From: Cepaea nemoralis
Taxonomy: Eukaryota > Mollusca > Gastropoda > Stylommatophora > Helicidae
Length of the DNA: 64,000 bases
Assembly (NCBI GenBank): GCA_014155875.1
Contig: JACEFZ010017671.1
Coordinates: forward strand, 124,001 to 188,000
Direction of reading: 5' to 3'
In this document: in pieces, positions 43,113 to 54,779 of the stretch
How the letters are laid out: each line of letters begins with the position of its first letter
How positions within the stretch are numbered: the first letter of the stretch is position 1
Translations under genes and position numbers: made by a program
The notes under the pieces: model-generated
Seen by the model: the letters and a program-made list of their open reading frames with translations, nothing else
What the model was told of the DNA's origin: nothing
Database searches by the model: none

Positions 43113-46100
43113 AGCTAAATTATCTTATGAGCGAAACATTAAAAATATTATTAGAGTTTTATTTGCCTGAGTCAGTTTTTACTGTAATCAACGAGATGAA
43201 TGTAAGCTGTAACTCCGCCTAACCCTCTCACTTGTTACGCTATTTCCCCCAGGACCCAGAAATACATTACTTTCAAGTAACATCTGCCAAGGCAGCAAAA
43301 GTTAACAACAAGTAGGAACGACAAATAAAAAAAAAGCAGACAGCGAAACTCTACCTTGGGAATCCACAACTGTGTATAATCTGAGAACCACTGCTAACAG
43401 ATAATGAACTTGTCATGTTTTGATAATGGAAAATAGATTTATAATGTTCCAGGCTATTTCTGGAGTCATGGAGAGATTCGGTATGGGGGAGGACATGACG
43501 GATAGACTCAACGTTTCAGCTTGTGCAAGAATGCCGCATTTAGGCAGGAGTGGGGCAGAGAGGAGCTGTCGGCAACGATCTAGGTCAGAGGTCCTCCACA
43601 GTGTTCCATACATACACGGACCACGTTGAAACGCCAACTGTATCAAATGTCATACTCCGGAAATATCCATAATACACGTTGGCGCTGTTTAGCGTTGTTG
43701 TTGCATAGAAAAAGAAAATATATATTAAATTAATCAGGTGCCGTCGTCACAGTGAAGGTTACTGCAGTGGATCTCCCACTCCATGTCACTCGCCCTTGTA
43801 CACACTGGTAGACTACTGTTCGTATATTTCTTTATGTCATCTCACCGCTTATATCAGTGATTCTGTTGCTCACCCGCCTTTCATTTTTCCCTCTGTTAAA
43901 GTTGTTTAATTTGCCCAAAATATTTAACTTGCCTCTGTTTTATTTCTTTCGTCAGTGATTGTTTTTTCCATTCCTAGTCTGTCTAGAAATTCTTTATTTG
44001 ATTGCTTTTGTTTCCTGTAAATACGACTGTGGTATGTTAAAAAGAAATGAGGATGGGATCCCCAAATTCTAATAGCCAACTGTTTAGAGAAACTTGAAAA
44101 TGGCTCGTTAAGAATCCACTAGGGGTGGATTGTGATCAATAGTGAATTTCTTCACAGAGGGCCAGTGGAGCCCCGGAAGTTCACAGTACTCCGATAAGGG
44201 AAATTTTTCCCCGGGAAAATCTGAGATACTTGTCTTTTTCCGGCCACACTTGGCTCCACTCTTAAGTTGTAACTAATGTATTCTAATTAATATTACACAA
44301 CGCCAAGTAAAACACAAAACACCAAGTGCATCATCAAAACACTATAATGAGGTAATATAGTGGTGTGCTGCTGTGTTGTGTGTGGGTGTTAGCGTGGTAT
44401 ATGATGTCAGATACACACATTAGAACAATACCATCAATGAGGTAGTAAACAAATCATCAGCACAGTTAAGGAATTAAAGTTCCAACTCTAACTAATGTTC
44501 TGGTATACCGTGTTTGAGTCATTAATGGCACTAAACCAAATGTATGTCACAGTTCACTGCATAGCATCTATGTATATATATATATTGTTCAGAATGTCCC
44601 CTTAAGGCTACGCTAAATGTTCCCGAGGCACCCTGAACTATACCAAGGTGATGTTCTTAAAATCTTGCGTTTAAAGAAGTAAGTACTCTCGGGCAGGTCC
44701 TACGTGGGATGATGTCACAGGGGTTATCTCGGTTCTAGATTTCCGGACAACACAGACTGTACTGACAGGTACTTAGCTGTTCATTCCTGAGCTGTAGGGT
44801 TGTGGCATAGGAGAAGCAGTTGAGGTAAAATGATGCTGTTCCTTCAGATTAACCACCATCAGCATACAGGTCTCTGCCCAGTTTTAGCACTCATCTTAAC
44901 CACCACCCTTGAGAAATAGGACCAAAAACCATATAGCTATTTCACCTAAGAGCAAAGGGAGAAAGGGATCCTTTCCTTAGCTCAGGGGTAGTCCAGCCTG
45001 GCTATCATGTGTGCCTGCTGTTTTGCTATAATCTCAGTTGGAGGAGTCCACCTCACCAACTGGCACAACATGTCCTCTTCCTTCAGGCGTTCTGCAGGCT
45101 AGTCCTTCTCTTGTCCGTAGAACGATATGAGCCCACTGCCTGGTCCATGCTTTCCTTCACCCGGGAAAATACCCGCCTAACCCTTCATCATTTTCCCATA
45201 ATTCTCATATACATTAATACACTTCCAAAATCTTACAGGGTAAGTTTTAGAAAAGTATCATTCACAAATAAAACATATGAATTATTGTAACACAAAATCA
45301 TATAGAGTCAGAACACGCAATACACTTTAGAACATAATTTTCCAGAGATAGAATATAATGACTATATCTGAGAAAGGATCATGGTAGTTTTGTTATAAGG
45401 TATAGATCGTCTCTGCAGACTCTGAGAAATAGTAATGAGAAATGTATCACTCATCAAATACCTGACTAACGCATCGAAAGATTCATTAAGAACTCTTCCC
45501 TAAATCAAGAAAATCTTCTCTATCTTCTGAGCCGGTCTCTAGATTGATATATAGATATATTCCTTATCCCAAAGAACATCTCTAGAGAAGACATCTATCT
45601 GTTAACTGTGATCCATTTATAGGAGAGGCATATTAATTATTGATTACCTTCCGCCCCAGGACACGTATTATATCCACACAAAATGAAACACGTCTGCTTT
45701 CTGGCTCACATGGTAACAACTGGCGCTTAAGTTGCCGCTGTAATTTTTTTATTTATCTGCTCTCACACCACAATCTTTGTCTCCACCAATCCTCTCCACT
45801 ATAATTTCCCTCGACGTGACAATGACTAACTCTCCCTACATCCATCCAATTACCGTCCAAAGTTACTGATAATACTGTTATCCTTCCTGTCTTTGTTGCT
45901 GGCACAGAGTTTTTACCTGTAATGAACATCAACAGTGCTCTCTAACCTATGCAATTCTCTTCTAATGAAATCACAACACGTGCCGTGGTACTATCTTTTC
46001 CGATGTAGGTCTCAGTTGACAGGTGAAAGGTACTAGATTATGTTTGGGGAACGGTGAAAGTATTTTGTTCACGTTGAATAACTCTGCATTTTCTTCCTGG

Positions 46101-46322
46101 GGTTTAAGTTTTGGAAACTTAAGGAAACTGCTTGCCGTCTATCCTTCCTATAGAACACTGTTTTCTATCTTTATTTTGCCCTTGTATATGGTGCGTTCGC
46201 TATTCGTATGAAGACGAGCATGAGACATGTCACAGCGACATATTCCTTTTTATTTTCACATCTACGGTGCATCAGTTTGACTTTCCAATTGCTTGTTCAT
46301 TGTTCATGTTTCTGGAAGTCTG
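43113..46322. other. gene-free interval
   Basis: About 3.2 kb with only short unrecognised frames (up to 93 codons). The stretch 43395-43475 (GATAATGGAAAATAGATTTA... GTCATGGAGAGA) resembles 34765-34835, a weak dispersed repeat. I see no RNA gene or transposon termini. Confidence 0.45.
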
Positions 46323-46455
46323 AAACCCACGCCTAACAATCACAAACCTACGCCTAACATTCAGACATTCAAGCTTTACATTCCCAAACCCACGCCTAAC
46401 ATTCCCAAACTCACGTCTAACATTCCCAAACTCACGCCTAACATTCACAAATACA
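46323..46455 (+). repeat. 21-bp minisatellite
   Basis: Six units of CATTCCCAAACTCACGCCTAA with point differences. Frames on both strands are repeat artefacts. Confidence 0.85.
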
Positions 46456-46621
46456 ACAACGAACAACACACATATGTGTGGGTCTGAATGCATTCATGTC
46501 AATTCAATGGTGTCAGAAGAAGACAAGGACGACGACGGCTTGACAATTATAGGACAGCCTGAAATTGTTTATGTGTATTGCCACTCATATACATTTTACC
46601 TTATCTAGTTCATCTAACAAA

Positions 46622-46733
46622 TGTTGTTCCTCCTCTTCCTCCTCCCCCTCCTCCTCCTTCTCATCCTCCTCCTCCTCCTCCTCCTCCTCCTCCATCTTCT
46701 TCTTCTTCTTCTTCTTCTTCTTCTTCTTCTTCT

Positions 46734-46768
<35 letters not shown>

Positions 46769-46850
46769 TTCCCTTTATTATCCTCCTGCTCCTTCTCCTG
46801 CTCCTCCTTCCCTGCCCCTCCTCCTCCTTCCTCTTCTTCCAGTCTGGAAC
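46622..46850 (+). repeat. (CTT/CTC)n pyrimidine array
   Basis: CTC then CTT trinucleotides over about 230 bp; the reverse polarity of the GAA array at 35.0 kb. Confidence 0.95.
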
Positions 46851-47157
46851 ACACGTGAGCAATCATGTCTCTTGAACCCTCTCTATCATTTGATATATTG
46901 ATGAAGCTAATGTTGTTTCTCCTGCCACTATTACTTGGTATTGCCCCACATAAGGTTAATTTTTCTATTTCATCTCTTTGACCGACATGCCACATAAATT
47001 CCATGTGTCTTATCACGTCACCTGTGGCTTAAGGACAATGAACGCAAGTTAACAATGCCGAGATACCGGTTTGAATTCAACCGCAGGCGATTTGGGAAAT
47101 TTGTTTTGATATTCACAATATATTATGAGCGATGGTCATAAAACAACGACAATTTTT

Positions 47158-47372
47158 TTCCACCATATCCTTTACAGGACATCCCTGTCAACATTAGCAT
47201 CTTTCAGCTTATTGTTGATTTCTTGGCAAGATTACGCTCTGTAGTTTGCCATTGCATTCTGAGCGACCGGCTCACATACCCCGTGAGTTACCGACGCGGA
47301 GAGAACGGCTACCGATTCTCGCGCAATGTCACGTTACCCACGAGAGTATGAGATTATGGAGAAAGTCGTCTA
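47158..47372 (-). repeat. SINE-A copy
   Basis: Minus-strand copy: CACCATATCCTTTACAGGAC, CAACATTAGCATCTTTCAGC, GTAGTTTGCCATTGCATTCT, ACATACCCCGTGAGTTACCG. The head is shorter than in the 3.4-kb copy. Confidence 0.75.
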
Positions 47373-47779
47373 TATGCAGCCAATAAATGCTGGTGTTGAA
47401 TAGCTAACTTGTACTTACAATTATGATAAGTGATATTTTTTAATTCTGCAGTGTTGCTACAATGATTTTATGCAGACGATGCCACAAATGAATGTCGCAA
47501 GTGCAGAGTAGGATTTTAAATGTTTCCAGTCAAAGAAGAACACCAAACACAAATGAATCGAATCGTAGATATTTGGCGTAAGTGACATTTCAAAACGTTC
47601 CCCGGAGAAAATCGAAAGTATTATTTATTGGAGAAGTATAGAAGAAGAAGATATGGCTTTTAGGTTAAATGCTAAAGAACATTCTTAGAATAATGTGGAC
47701 CACGAAGAAGACAAATACTGACATTCAACAACGTCTGAGCATGGAAGAAAACAGGCTGATGAATAGTGTCATGTCTGGG

Positions 47780-48322
47780 AAACTAAAATACCATGGATAA
47801 GAGCGCTCGTTCTTGAACATCCAGTGCCCTGATGCCGATGTAACAGGTTCAACTTCTATACAGGTAAGTTGGACTAAAATGTTGACTTCTCGTCCTAGAC
47901 TAGGCGACGTAAGTACTTCGGAAATCAGAGTAGGTTCACGTGATGGCGAGGGACACTGGTAATAGGGGAAGCTAATCCACACGGAAAAATCAGCCCAGTG
48001 CACTGGAAGTAGTACCGTGTTTCCCCGAAAATCAGACATACCTCTATAATGAGCTCTAGCACGATTTTTCAGGATGCTTTTCATATAAGACCTACACCTA
48101 AATAAGCCCTAGTTAAGATGTCAGTTAGAATGAGAGACTTGTTGTTGAACGGCCAGTCGGAACACAGACGCCACTGGTGCGCACTTGATAATGAACGGTT
48201 GTGGCTCATAATTCAATACGTCACTGGTGTGAAACAAAGTTACCAATACACCGCGAGCAGGCTGCAAGAAATTCAGGCCGGAATTCAGGATTTGGAGAGT
48301 TATGGCGATGTTCCAGAAGAAG

Positions 48323-48412
<90 letters not shown>

Positions 48413-48545
48413 ACCAACCCCCCCCCCTCCCCCCAGCCGAAACTAAGCCCTAGTGCAGTTTTTAAGCTAAAATTAATATAAAACACGGTCGTATTTTCGG
48501 GGAAACAAGGTTGTACTTTTATGGACTGCGCTTGAGTTCAAAGCG
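47780..48545 (+). repeat. SINE-B copy split by a MITE
   Basis: The left part runs from CATGGATAAGAGCGC (47790s) through B-box-like AACAGGTTCAACTTC, GTTGACTTCTCGTCCTAG and TGATGGCGAGGGACACTGG to 48012. The right part (48516-48545, TGGACTGCGCTTGAGTTCAAAGCG) completes the family consensus. The MITE lies between. Confidence 0.82.
48015..48513. mobile_element. Tc1/mariner-like MITE with TA duplication
   Basis: Ends CCGTGTTTCCCCGAAAAT and, inverted, TTTTCGGGGAAACAAGGTTG, with TA at 48013-48014 and 48514-48515. Interior phrases TAAGCCCTAG occur near both ends, giving longer imperfect inverted repeats. Elements with CCCCGAAAATAAGAC ends are widespread in animals as far as I know. A (TA)n array of about 43 units (48326-48411) has expanded inside. 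The 97-codon frame at 48118 has no transposase motif. Confidence 0.82.
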
Positions 48546-48799
48546 ATCATGGAAAAACAAAAGAAACAGAAAAATGTTTCAGTTGCCCTGAAAGAACAGT
48601 AATCTCAGACTTCATACCTGGAATGTAAAAGTATATATATATAAATAAATAAACAAAAAGTACAGACAATGAAAGTAAAGGACACTTGAGGCTTACTTGA
48701 CTATATGTTGCTAGACACATATTTTGATGGACAATCAACACTCCAGGGGTCATGTGGCAAATATCACCCCCGCCGCCTCTACTCTCCAGGACATTTTCT

Positions 48800-49069
48800 G
48801 GTATTCACTATAGGCCAGGTTGACATCAGAGATAGGCTGGGTTGACATCAGAGATAGGCTGGGTTGACATCAGAGATAGGCTGGGTTGACATCAGAGATA
48901 GGCTGGGTTGACATCAGAGATAGGCTGGGTTGACATCAGAGATAGGCTGGGTTGACATCAGAGATAGGCTGGGTTGACATCAGAGATAGGCTGGGTTGAC
49001 ATCAGAGATAGGCTGGGTTGACATCAGAGATAGGCTGGGTTGACATCAGAGATAGGCTGGGTTGACATA
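48800..49069 (+). repeat. 22-bp minisatellite
   Basis: About twelve highly uniform copies of GGCTGGGTTGACATCAGAGATA. The first unit reads GGCCAGG and the last ends CATAGGAGATCCC. Confidence 0.95.
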
Positions 49070-49149
49070 GGAGATCCCAGGTCATTTGTAAACATCCGCT
49101 TCGATGCTAATTTGAACTATGACCTCCGGCAGGACAGGCAAGCGTCTTA

Positions 49150-50072
49150 AGCTTTACTCAGTGTATACAGAGAGACAGGGATGTGTAATGTCTCCAGATA
49201 TGTGTTTTCCTGTACAGTGAACATATTTTCAGAAATGTTGACGATATGAAAAGAATTATCATGGGTAGAACATAACGTCAATAACATTAGATATGCAGAT
49301 GATACAGTATTGATTGCAGACAATGAGCACGCTCTGCAACATTTAGTAGATGCGATTGTTGCACACAGTGAACAACTTGGGTTAGAATTAAGTTGTAAGA
49401 AGACACAGATTACGGTCGTCACTAATAAGAAGGAAATACCACAATGTAATATACATGTAATTGGGAATATTCTTAAACAAGTGAACCACTACAATTATCT
49501 CGGAACAGTCAAAGTCATCTGATGGGAGATGCCTTGAAGAGATTAGAACAAGAATTGCTATGGTGAAGGTAGCCTTTTGCAAGATGAAAAACATAATGAA
49601 CAATAAAAAGATGTCATTTACAACGAGAAAAAGAGTGTTGGGGTGCTACATGGAACCTGTACTTTTGTCTGGATGTAAAGCGAGGACAATGAGCAGACAA
49701 GATTTTAAAAAAAAAAACAACAACATCTGATGGCTGCGGAAATGTGGTTTCTGAAGAAAATGCAAAGAATACCATGGACAGACGGAAAAACCAATGACTA
49801 TTTCCTACAACAAACCATAAACGGATAAGAAAAATTAGACGTAGCACTCATTATTGTTTGGTCATGTTATGAAAAGAAATTAATTGGAGAACTTGGTGAC
49901 AACTGGCAGGATCGAGGTGAAGAGAACAAGGGGAGGGCAAAGAAGTAAATATCTGGATGGCTTGGCCACGTTGTATGGTCGAGACAAGAACACTCAGCTG
50001 ATCCACGACTCTTGTAATCGAGTGAGATGGCAAAACATGACCGCTCCCGCTTTCCGGCATGGCAGATGACGA
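49150..50072 (+). pseudogene. LINE-A, RT palm to C-terminus
   Basis: 'NIRYADDTVLIADNE' gives the YADD catalytic site near 49285. It is followed by 'LQHLVDAIVAHSEQLGLEL', 'KKTQITVVTNKKEIPQC' and 'QVNHYNYLGTV' at 49310-49515, then frameshifted 'FLKKMQRIPWTDGKTN'. The C-terminal 'YLDGLATLYGRDKNTQLIHD' lies at 49884-50069. At least three frame changes. It is the most complete LINE-A copy here and ends at a GATGATGAT-like tail (50067-50083). Confidence 0.8.
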
Positions 50073-50591
50073 TGATGATAATGAGTGTATACAACAAGGC
50101 ACGAGTCCAATCCCATTCTCTTCCAAGTATAAATACATTAATTTGTTGTAAATATTATAAGGATCTCTAAAGCAGACGGGGGATAACATATCACTAACGC
50201 TACAAGGCAAATGTAATATAAAGTGATCAATCACATTACGATGGTAAACAAACATATTACGAATATAAACAGAAGAGAGACTGATCTAACTTCACACCGA
50301 ACAATGGTTGGTCTATAACAACACGTGTATAGCACCGTATGTTCAATACGTCTTAGAGTGTGGTAAAGGCCTTGACTTACTTTTACAGTAAGCGTTAATC
50401 ATTTAGTATCTGTCATGTTTCTGTTTCAGGATCTCCGCTGTGCTGAGCAAGATAATGAATGGGTCGACATATCTAGTAGGGGACATAACCAGTATCATAC
50501 TCGAATCATATTACTATTTTCACAGTTATCTTCCTTATGTCATAAAAATATTTCACCTCTTTTCGGACAGACAATGAGCGAATTATTTCAA

Positions 50592-50880
50592 TAGAGCTGC
50601 TGTGACTTAGTGATTTAAGTGGTTGCTCGAGAAGACAGTGGTTCTGGCTCAATTCTTAGCCGAGTCGGGGTTATAAACTCCCATCAGTACAGCTCTGGTT
50701 AGCGTCATACACATAAGCACCAATCAGTGTTCAGAATTTTCTAGAATTGCCTCGTAATGAAAGGCGACAATGAAGGGAAATGGCTACCCTATCTCATGTC
50801 TCTTGACTTCGAATATGTGAAGGCGCAATACTTCGAATCATAACGAGACTATCTGCTGTGGTACTACCTGCGAAGAAAAT
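50592..50880 (+). repeat. SINE-D copy (tRNA-like)
   Basis: Head with AGCTGCTGTGACTTAGTGA and a B-box-like GGTTCTGGCTCAATTC; the body has GTGTTCAGAATTTTCTAGAA, then AAAGGCGACAATGAAGGGAA and GACTTCGAATATGTGAAGGC. It matches 62498-62790. Confidence 0.6.
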
Positions 50881-51279
50881 GGCAACATTCTAATTTTACA
50901 GAGTTACGATTTCGCATTTTCATGAGCACCGGGCTAGTCATCTCATCTCATCTCATCTCACCAACCGTCTTCTGTGATCATGATTATTTCAACAACCGAA
51001 TGTTACCGATAACAGTGAAACTGTTTTGTATCATGTTGTGATTGGCAAAAATGATGTGGTAGATTCCCCTGGCTTTTCTTATTCACATTGTGTTGAACAG
51101 TCCTCAATCTTCTAGTTCGGCTGTAAGATGCTCGGGTAATACCCCAATCTGAGCTGGTCTCAATAACAGCCTAGATCATTGCAGAGGTGTCCACTTATTC
51201 CGGTGAATACTGTTTATCCATAGCCTCGATTGCCACACACCCAGTGCTTTGCTCGTCCGGGAAGGTGTCGTTGGGATTT

Positions 51280-51425
51280 TCTTGTTTGTACTTTTGGTGC
51301 TATGATATTTTTAATGCTAGTTTTATTTCTGGTTTGGACTTTTGGTACTATGATATTTTTAATGCTAGTTTTATTTCTGGTTTGGACTTTTGGTACTATG
51401 ACAGTTTTAATAGTAGTTTAATATT
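51280..51425 (+). repeat. ~53-bp tandem repeat
   Basis: TTTGGTACTATGATATTTTT, then AATGCTAGTTTTATTTCTGG, repeated about 2.7 times. Confidence 0.85.
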
Positions 51426-51744
51426 GTGGATCCTGCAACATAGAAGCGAATTAGCAGGAAGGGACTAGATGTCACAGACACAGTAGACAAACCGCTAGCC
51501 TTGTATTGACTCACACATCTTCCTTGCTCTTAGCGATGACGACATGTGTTTTATGACGGCATGTGTTTTATGACGACATGTGTTTTATGGCGGCATTTGT
51601 TTTATGACGGCGGTCTTCTTCTTTTCCTCGTGAGCTCTCAGAAATTCACGTGAATGTTTCCAGTGAAAGCAGTAGAATATTCTCTGCAATTTATCGTAGC
51701 CATCGGAAAATGGTTCTTAAGAGCTGTATTGAGCCAATCACTCT

Positions 51745-52065
51745 AGATGGATAGAAATAGTCATGAAGTTATCTTGAACAAAGTTAGCCCACAGCGAGAA
51801 CTAGTGACTCGTATCAGAAGAGGACAGTTCACATTTTTGGGTATGTCATAAGAAGAGGGCAGCTGGAGTGTGTCGTCACAACGGTACAGATGGAGATGAG
51901 GAGAGACCGAGCGATACCACAAGAGAAGATGATGGAATGTCTGACATCGTGGCACGGAGGAACATCAGTATCAGAAATGTTTGGCAGTATAAGAGACAGA
52001 CAGCTGTGAAAAGACACGGCAACAAACGCCAGACGGCGTGGACAATAGAAGAAATGGAAGACAGC
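51745..52065 (+). pseudogene. LINE C-terminal fragment
   Basis: Broken frames give 'IRRGQFTFLGM', 'RRGQLECVVTT' and 'SWHGGTSVSEMFGSI', the order found at the carboxyl end of RTE- or L1-like LINE proteins. A stop and frameshifts separate the blocks. Confidence 0.6.
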
Positions 52066-52130
52066 AGTTACTATCAGGTTCATGACATCCCTCTTGCAGT
52101 TTTTGTTGATGACCCTAAGTTGGGCAGTGC

Positions 52131-52133
<3 letters not shown>

Positions 52134-52179
<46 letters not shown>

Positions 52180-52199
52180 TCTCCTCTCTCTCTCTCTCC

Positions 52200-52238
<39 letters not shown>

Positions 52239-52328
52239 CCTCTCTCTCTCATACACACAACAGAGAGATCCAGGGAACCTTCTTGAACTGGCTTTCATGA
52301 GGCCATTGCCCGCATACACGCATGCGCG

Positions 52329-52378
<50 letters not shown>

Positions 52379-52380
52379 CA
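52134..52380 (+). repeat. (CT)n and (CA)n arrays
   Basis: CT-rich tract 52134-52250 and CA tract 52331-52376. The 189-codon plus-strand frame over them is an artefact. Confidence 0.95.
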
Positions 52381-53180
52381 CATATTTCCCCCTTGTATTA
52401 TGTCGTGTTTGAATGGTTCACTATATTCTTACTATAGTAGTCGTCCCTAGAGTAACTAAAAACGAGTGGCCGGAAAAGGCTCATTAAAATAGAACATTAT
52501 AAACGACTATAAGAAGGAGAGAACGCTCTTTCGTCGTTCAATGAGAAGAGAATCGGGAAACATCGCGACGACTGGTAAGATCGGCAGTTTAACAGGCAGT
52601 GGTAGACCGAAAGAATCTAACTGTCATGGGCCGATTGAGAAAGTGGCGTAGAGGATATCGTCAATAGAATTGATCCAGAACACCAAGGACCTAGATCTGT
52701 GGAGATGCATGAACGCCTACGCCAGTTGTCAGGGCACATGCTGATGATAATAGGCATCGTTATTGATCAGAATAAGGCAACCGGAGTACATAACCATCAC
52801 ATATTACTGGAATTAGGAAGCGCTATTGCCCTTGTTATTGCATTGAAAGAAATCAGACGAGTTCTTCCCCCTTGATTCAATAATCTGGGAGTTTGCACGG
52901 GGCGGCTTCCTGTCTTGTTGCTATTTATAACACTTGCTAATGAGACGCCATTTGTCACGTGGTGTGTATGATCTGTGCGGCGGAGTGGAGAAGCGAAAAC
53001 TTCCTGATAGGCCGGAGACGTTGTCTTCTCGATTGATGTGTTTATGTGAGGGAAGCAGAGAGAGGGTGTTGTGAGGATTGTGTCTGTACGTAGGTGATTG
53101 AGTAATGGTGTGATGGAGTAGAGTGAGTTTTTCAGTGCGTTCCGTCTTCCTCTCAGCGGGATAGTTTTGTATGGTAGTGG
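52381..53180. other. gene-free interval with possible transposase scrap
   Basis: Around 52530-52750, phrases such as 'GSLTGSGRPKES' and 'DPEHQGPRSVEMHERL' on the plus strand faintly suggest a decayed transposase. They are too short to assign. Confidence 0.3.
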
Positions 53181-53344
53181 ATTGTTTACAACTTTCAGTT
53201 TATCTGTTGTCTTATGTGTAAGACGGCGTCTGTGGCATTATGGGTCGTGAAAACAGTTTTGCTTACAATCCCGACAAATGGGGATCGAAGTCACCTAGAC
53301 GTAATAGTGCCTAGAAAACCACAAACCCAGACAATTCTAGGGTT

Positions 53345-53445
53345 GATTGAGTAGAGCTGAGCAAAGAACCGATATTACTGCACTCAGGACATTCCCATAC
53401 GTGCTCCAGCCCCTCCTTCAACAGCCAGCGAAGAGTCATACAACA
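53345..53445 (+). repeat. unclassified dispersed repeat, copy 2
   Basis: Matches 13098-13214 (GAACCGATATTACTGCACTC... TTCAACAGCCAGCGAAGAGTC). A SINE-A-like tail (CTAGAAAACCACAAACCC... CTAGGGTTGATTGAG) precedes it at 53305-53350. Confidence 0.5.
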
Positions 53446-53753
53446 ATTGTTCCCACCGCTATCTGATTAAAAGTTCTCCTGGTCTTCCTTCTCAGTTTTG
53501 AGATTCTTCCAGAATCCCTGCCGAGCTTCCGCAATCTCATTCTGTCCATATACAGGTTCTCAATCTGTTCCTCCGCCTTCTCCACCTGGTCCTACAGGCG
53601 CACGACCACCTCTCTCTTGTCTATAGGTAATCTACAACCAAGAGGTGCATTCCCTGCCAGCCTATCAGCCTGTTCTTTTCCCCCGCACTACCGCGTGGCC
53701 AGGACAAATGATTGAGACATCATGTAAAGGAATGGAACAAACTAGTGCGTGAA

Positions 53754-53836
53754 CTGACTAGAACGTACAACTCAGCGGCACTGCTATCAACAACAAGAAG
53801 AACAACTAGAACCTACAACTCAGCGGTACTGCTATC

Positions 53837-53886
<50 letters not shown>

Positions 53887-54109
53887 CTAGAACCTACAAC
53901 TCAGCGGCACTGCTATCAACAACAAGAAGAACAACTAGAACCTACAACTCAGCGGCACTGCTATCAACAACAAGAAGAACAACTAGAACGTACAACTCAG
54001 CGGTACTGCTATCAACAACAAGAAGAACAACTAGAACCTACAACTCAGCGGCACTGCTATCAACAACAAGAAGAACAACTAGAACCTACAACTCAGCGGT
54101 ACTGCTATC

Positions 54110-54159
<50 letters not shown>

Positions 54160-54382
54160 CTAGAACCTACAACTCAGCGGCACTGCTATCAACAACAAGA
54201 AGAACAACTAGAACCTACAACTCAGCGGCACTGCTATCAACAACAAGAAGAACAACTAGAACGTACAACTCAGCGGTACTGCTATCAACAACAAGAAGAA
54301 CAACTAGAACCTACAACTCAGCGGCACTGCTATCAACAACAAGAAGAACAACTAGAACCTACAACTCAGCGGTACTGCTATC

Positions 54383-54426
<44 letters not shown>

Positions 54427-54472
54427 CTAGAACCTACAACTCAGTGGCACTGCTATCAACAACAACAACAAT
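53754..54472 (+). repeat. 48-bp minisatellite with five-unit higher-order period
   Basis: Units of ACTAGAACCTACAACTCAGC, then GGCACTGCTATCAACAACAA and GAAGAACA. Three units carry expanded CAA runs (about 53838, 54112 and 54380), spaced about 270 bp. Between them the C/G and C/T variants recur in the same order, showing higher-order amplification of five units. Because 48 is a multiple of 3 the repeat is open for 255 codons (53712-54476), a 16-residue repeat 'RTYNSAALLSTTRRTT'; no other evidence supports a gene. Confidence 0.92.
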
Positions 54473-54489
54473 GTAGCTAGTTGTCCCTG

Positions 54490-54547
54490 GGGGGGGGGGG
54501 GGGGGAGTCGATTCAATCAGCACACCTGTTAATTATCCTATTCCCCA

Positions 54548-54614
<67 letters not shown>

Positions 54615-54661
54615 GGTGGACATTTGTCTACATACCCCCCTTTTTTATTTAAAGTCTTTTT

Positions 54662-54741
<80 letters not shown>

Positions 54742-54745
54742 AATA
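54490..54745 (+). repeat. poly-G and two (CT)n arrays
   Basis: A G run at 54490-54507, CT arrays at 54548-54612 and 54665-54740, separated by a short unique stretch. Confidence 0.95.
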
Positions 54746-54779
54746 TCCCTCTTCCCGTTCCTTTAGCACATAACCCCAC

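Noticed and set aside
46585..47016. 143-codon Lys/Glu-rich minus-strand frame resembling a nuclear coiled coil
   Set aside because: Its core is the CTT/CTC array; the non-repeat ends have no conserved motif.
48800..49069. CRISPR-like array of regular repeats
   Set aside because: Units are contiguous 22-bp tandem repeats with no unique spacers, in a eukaryotic context.
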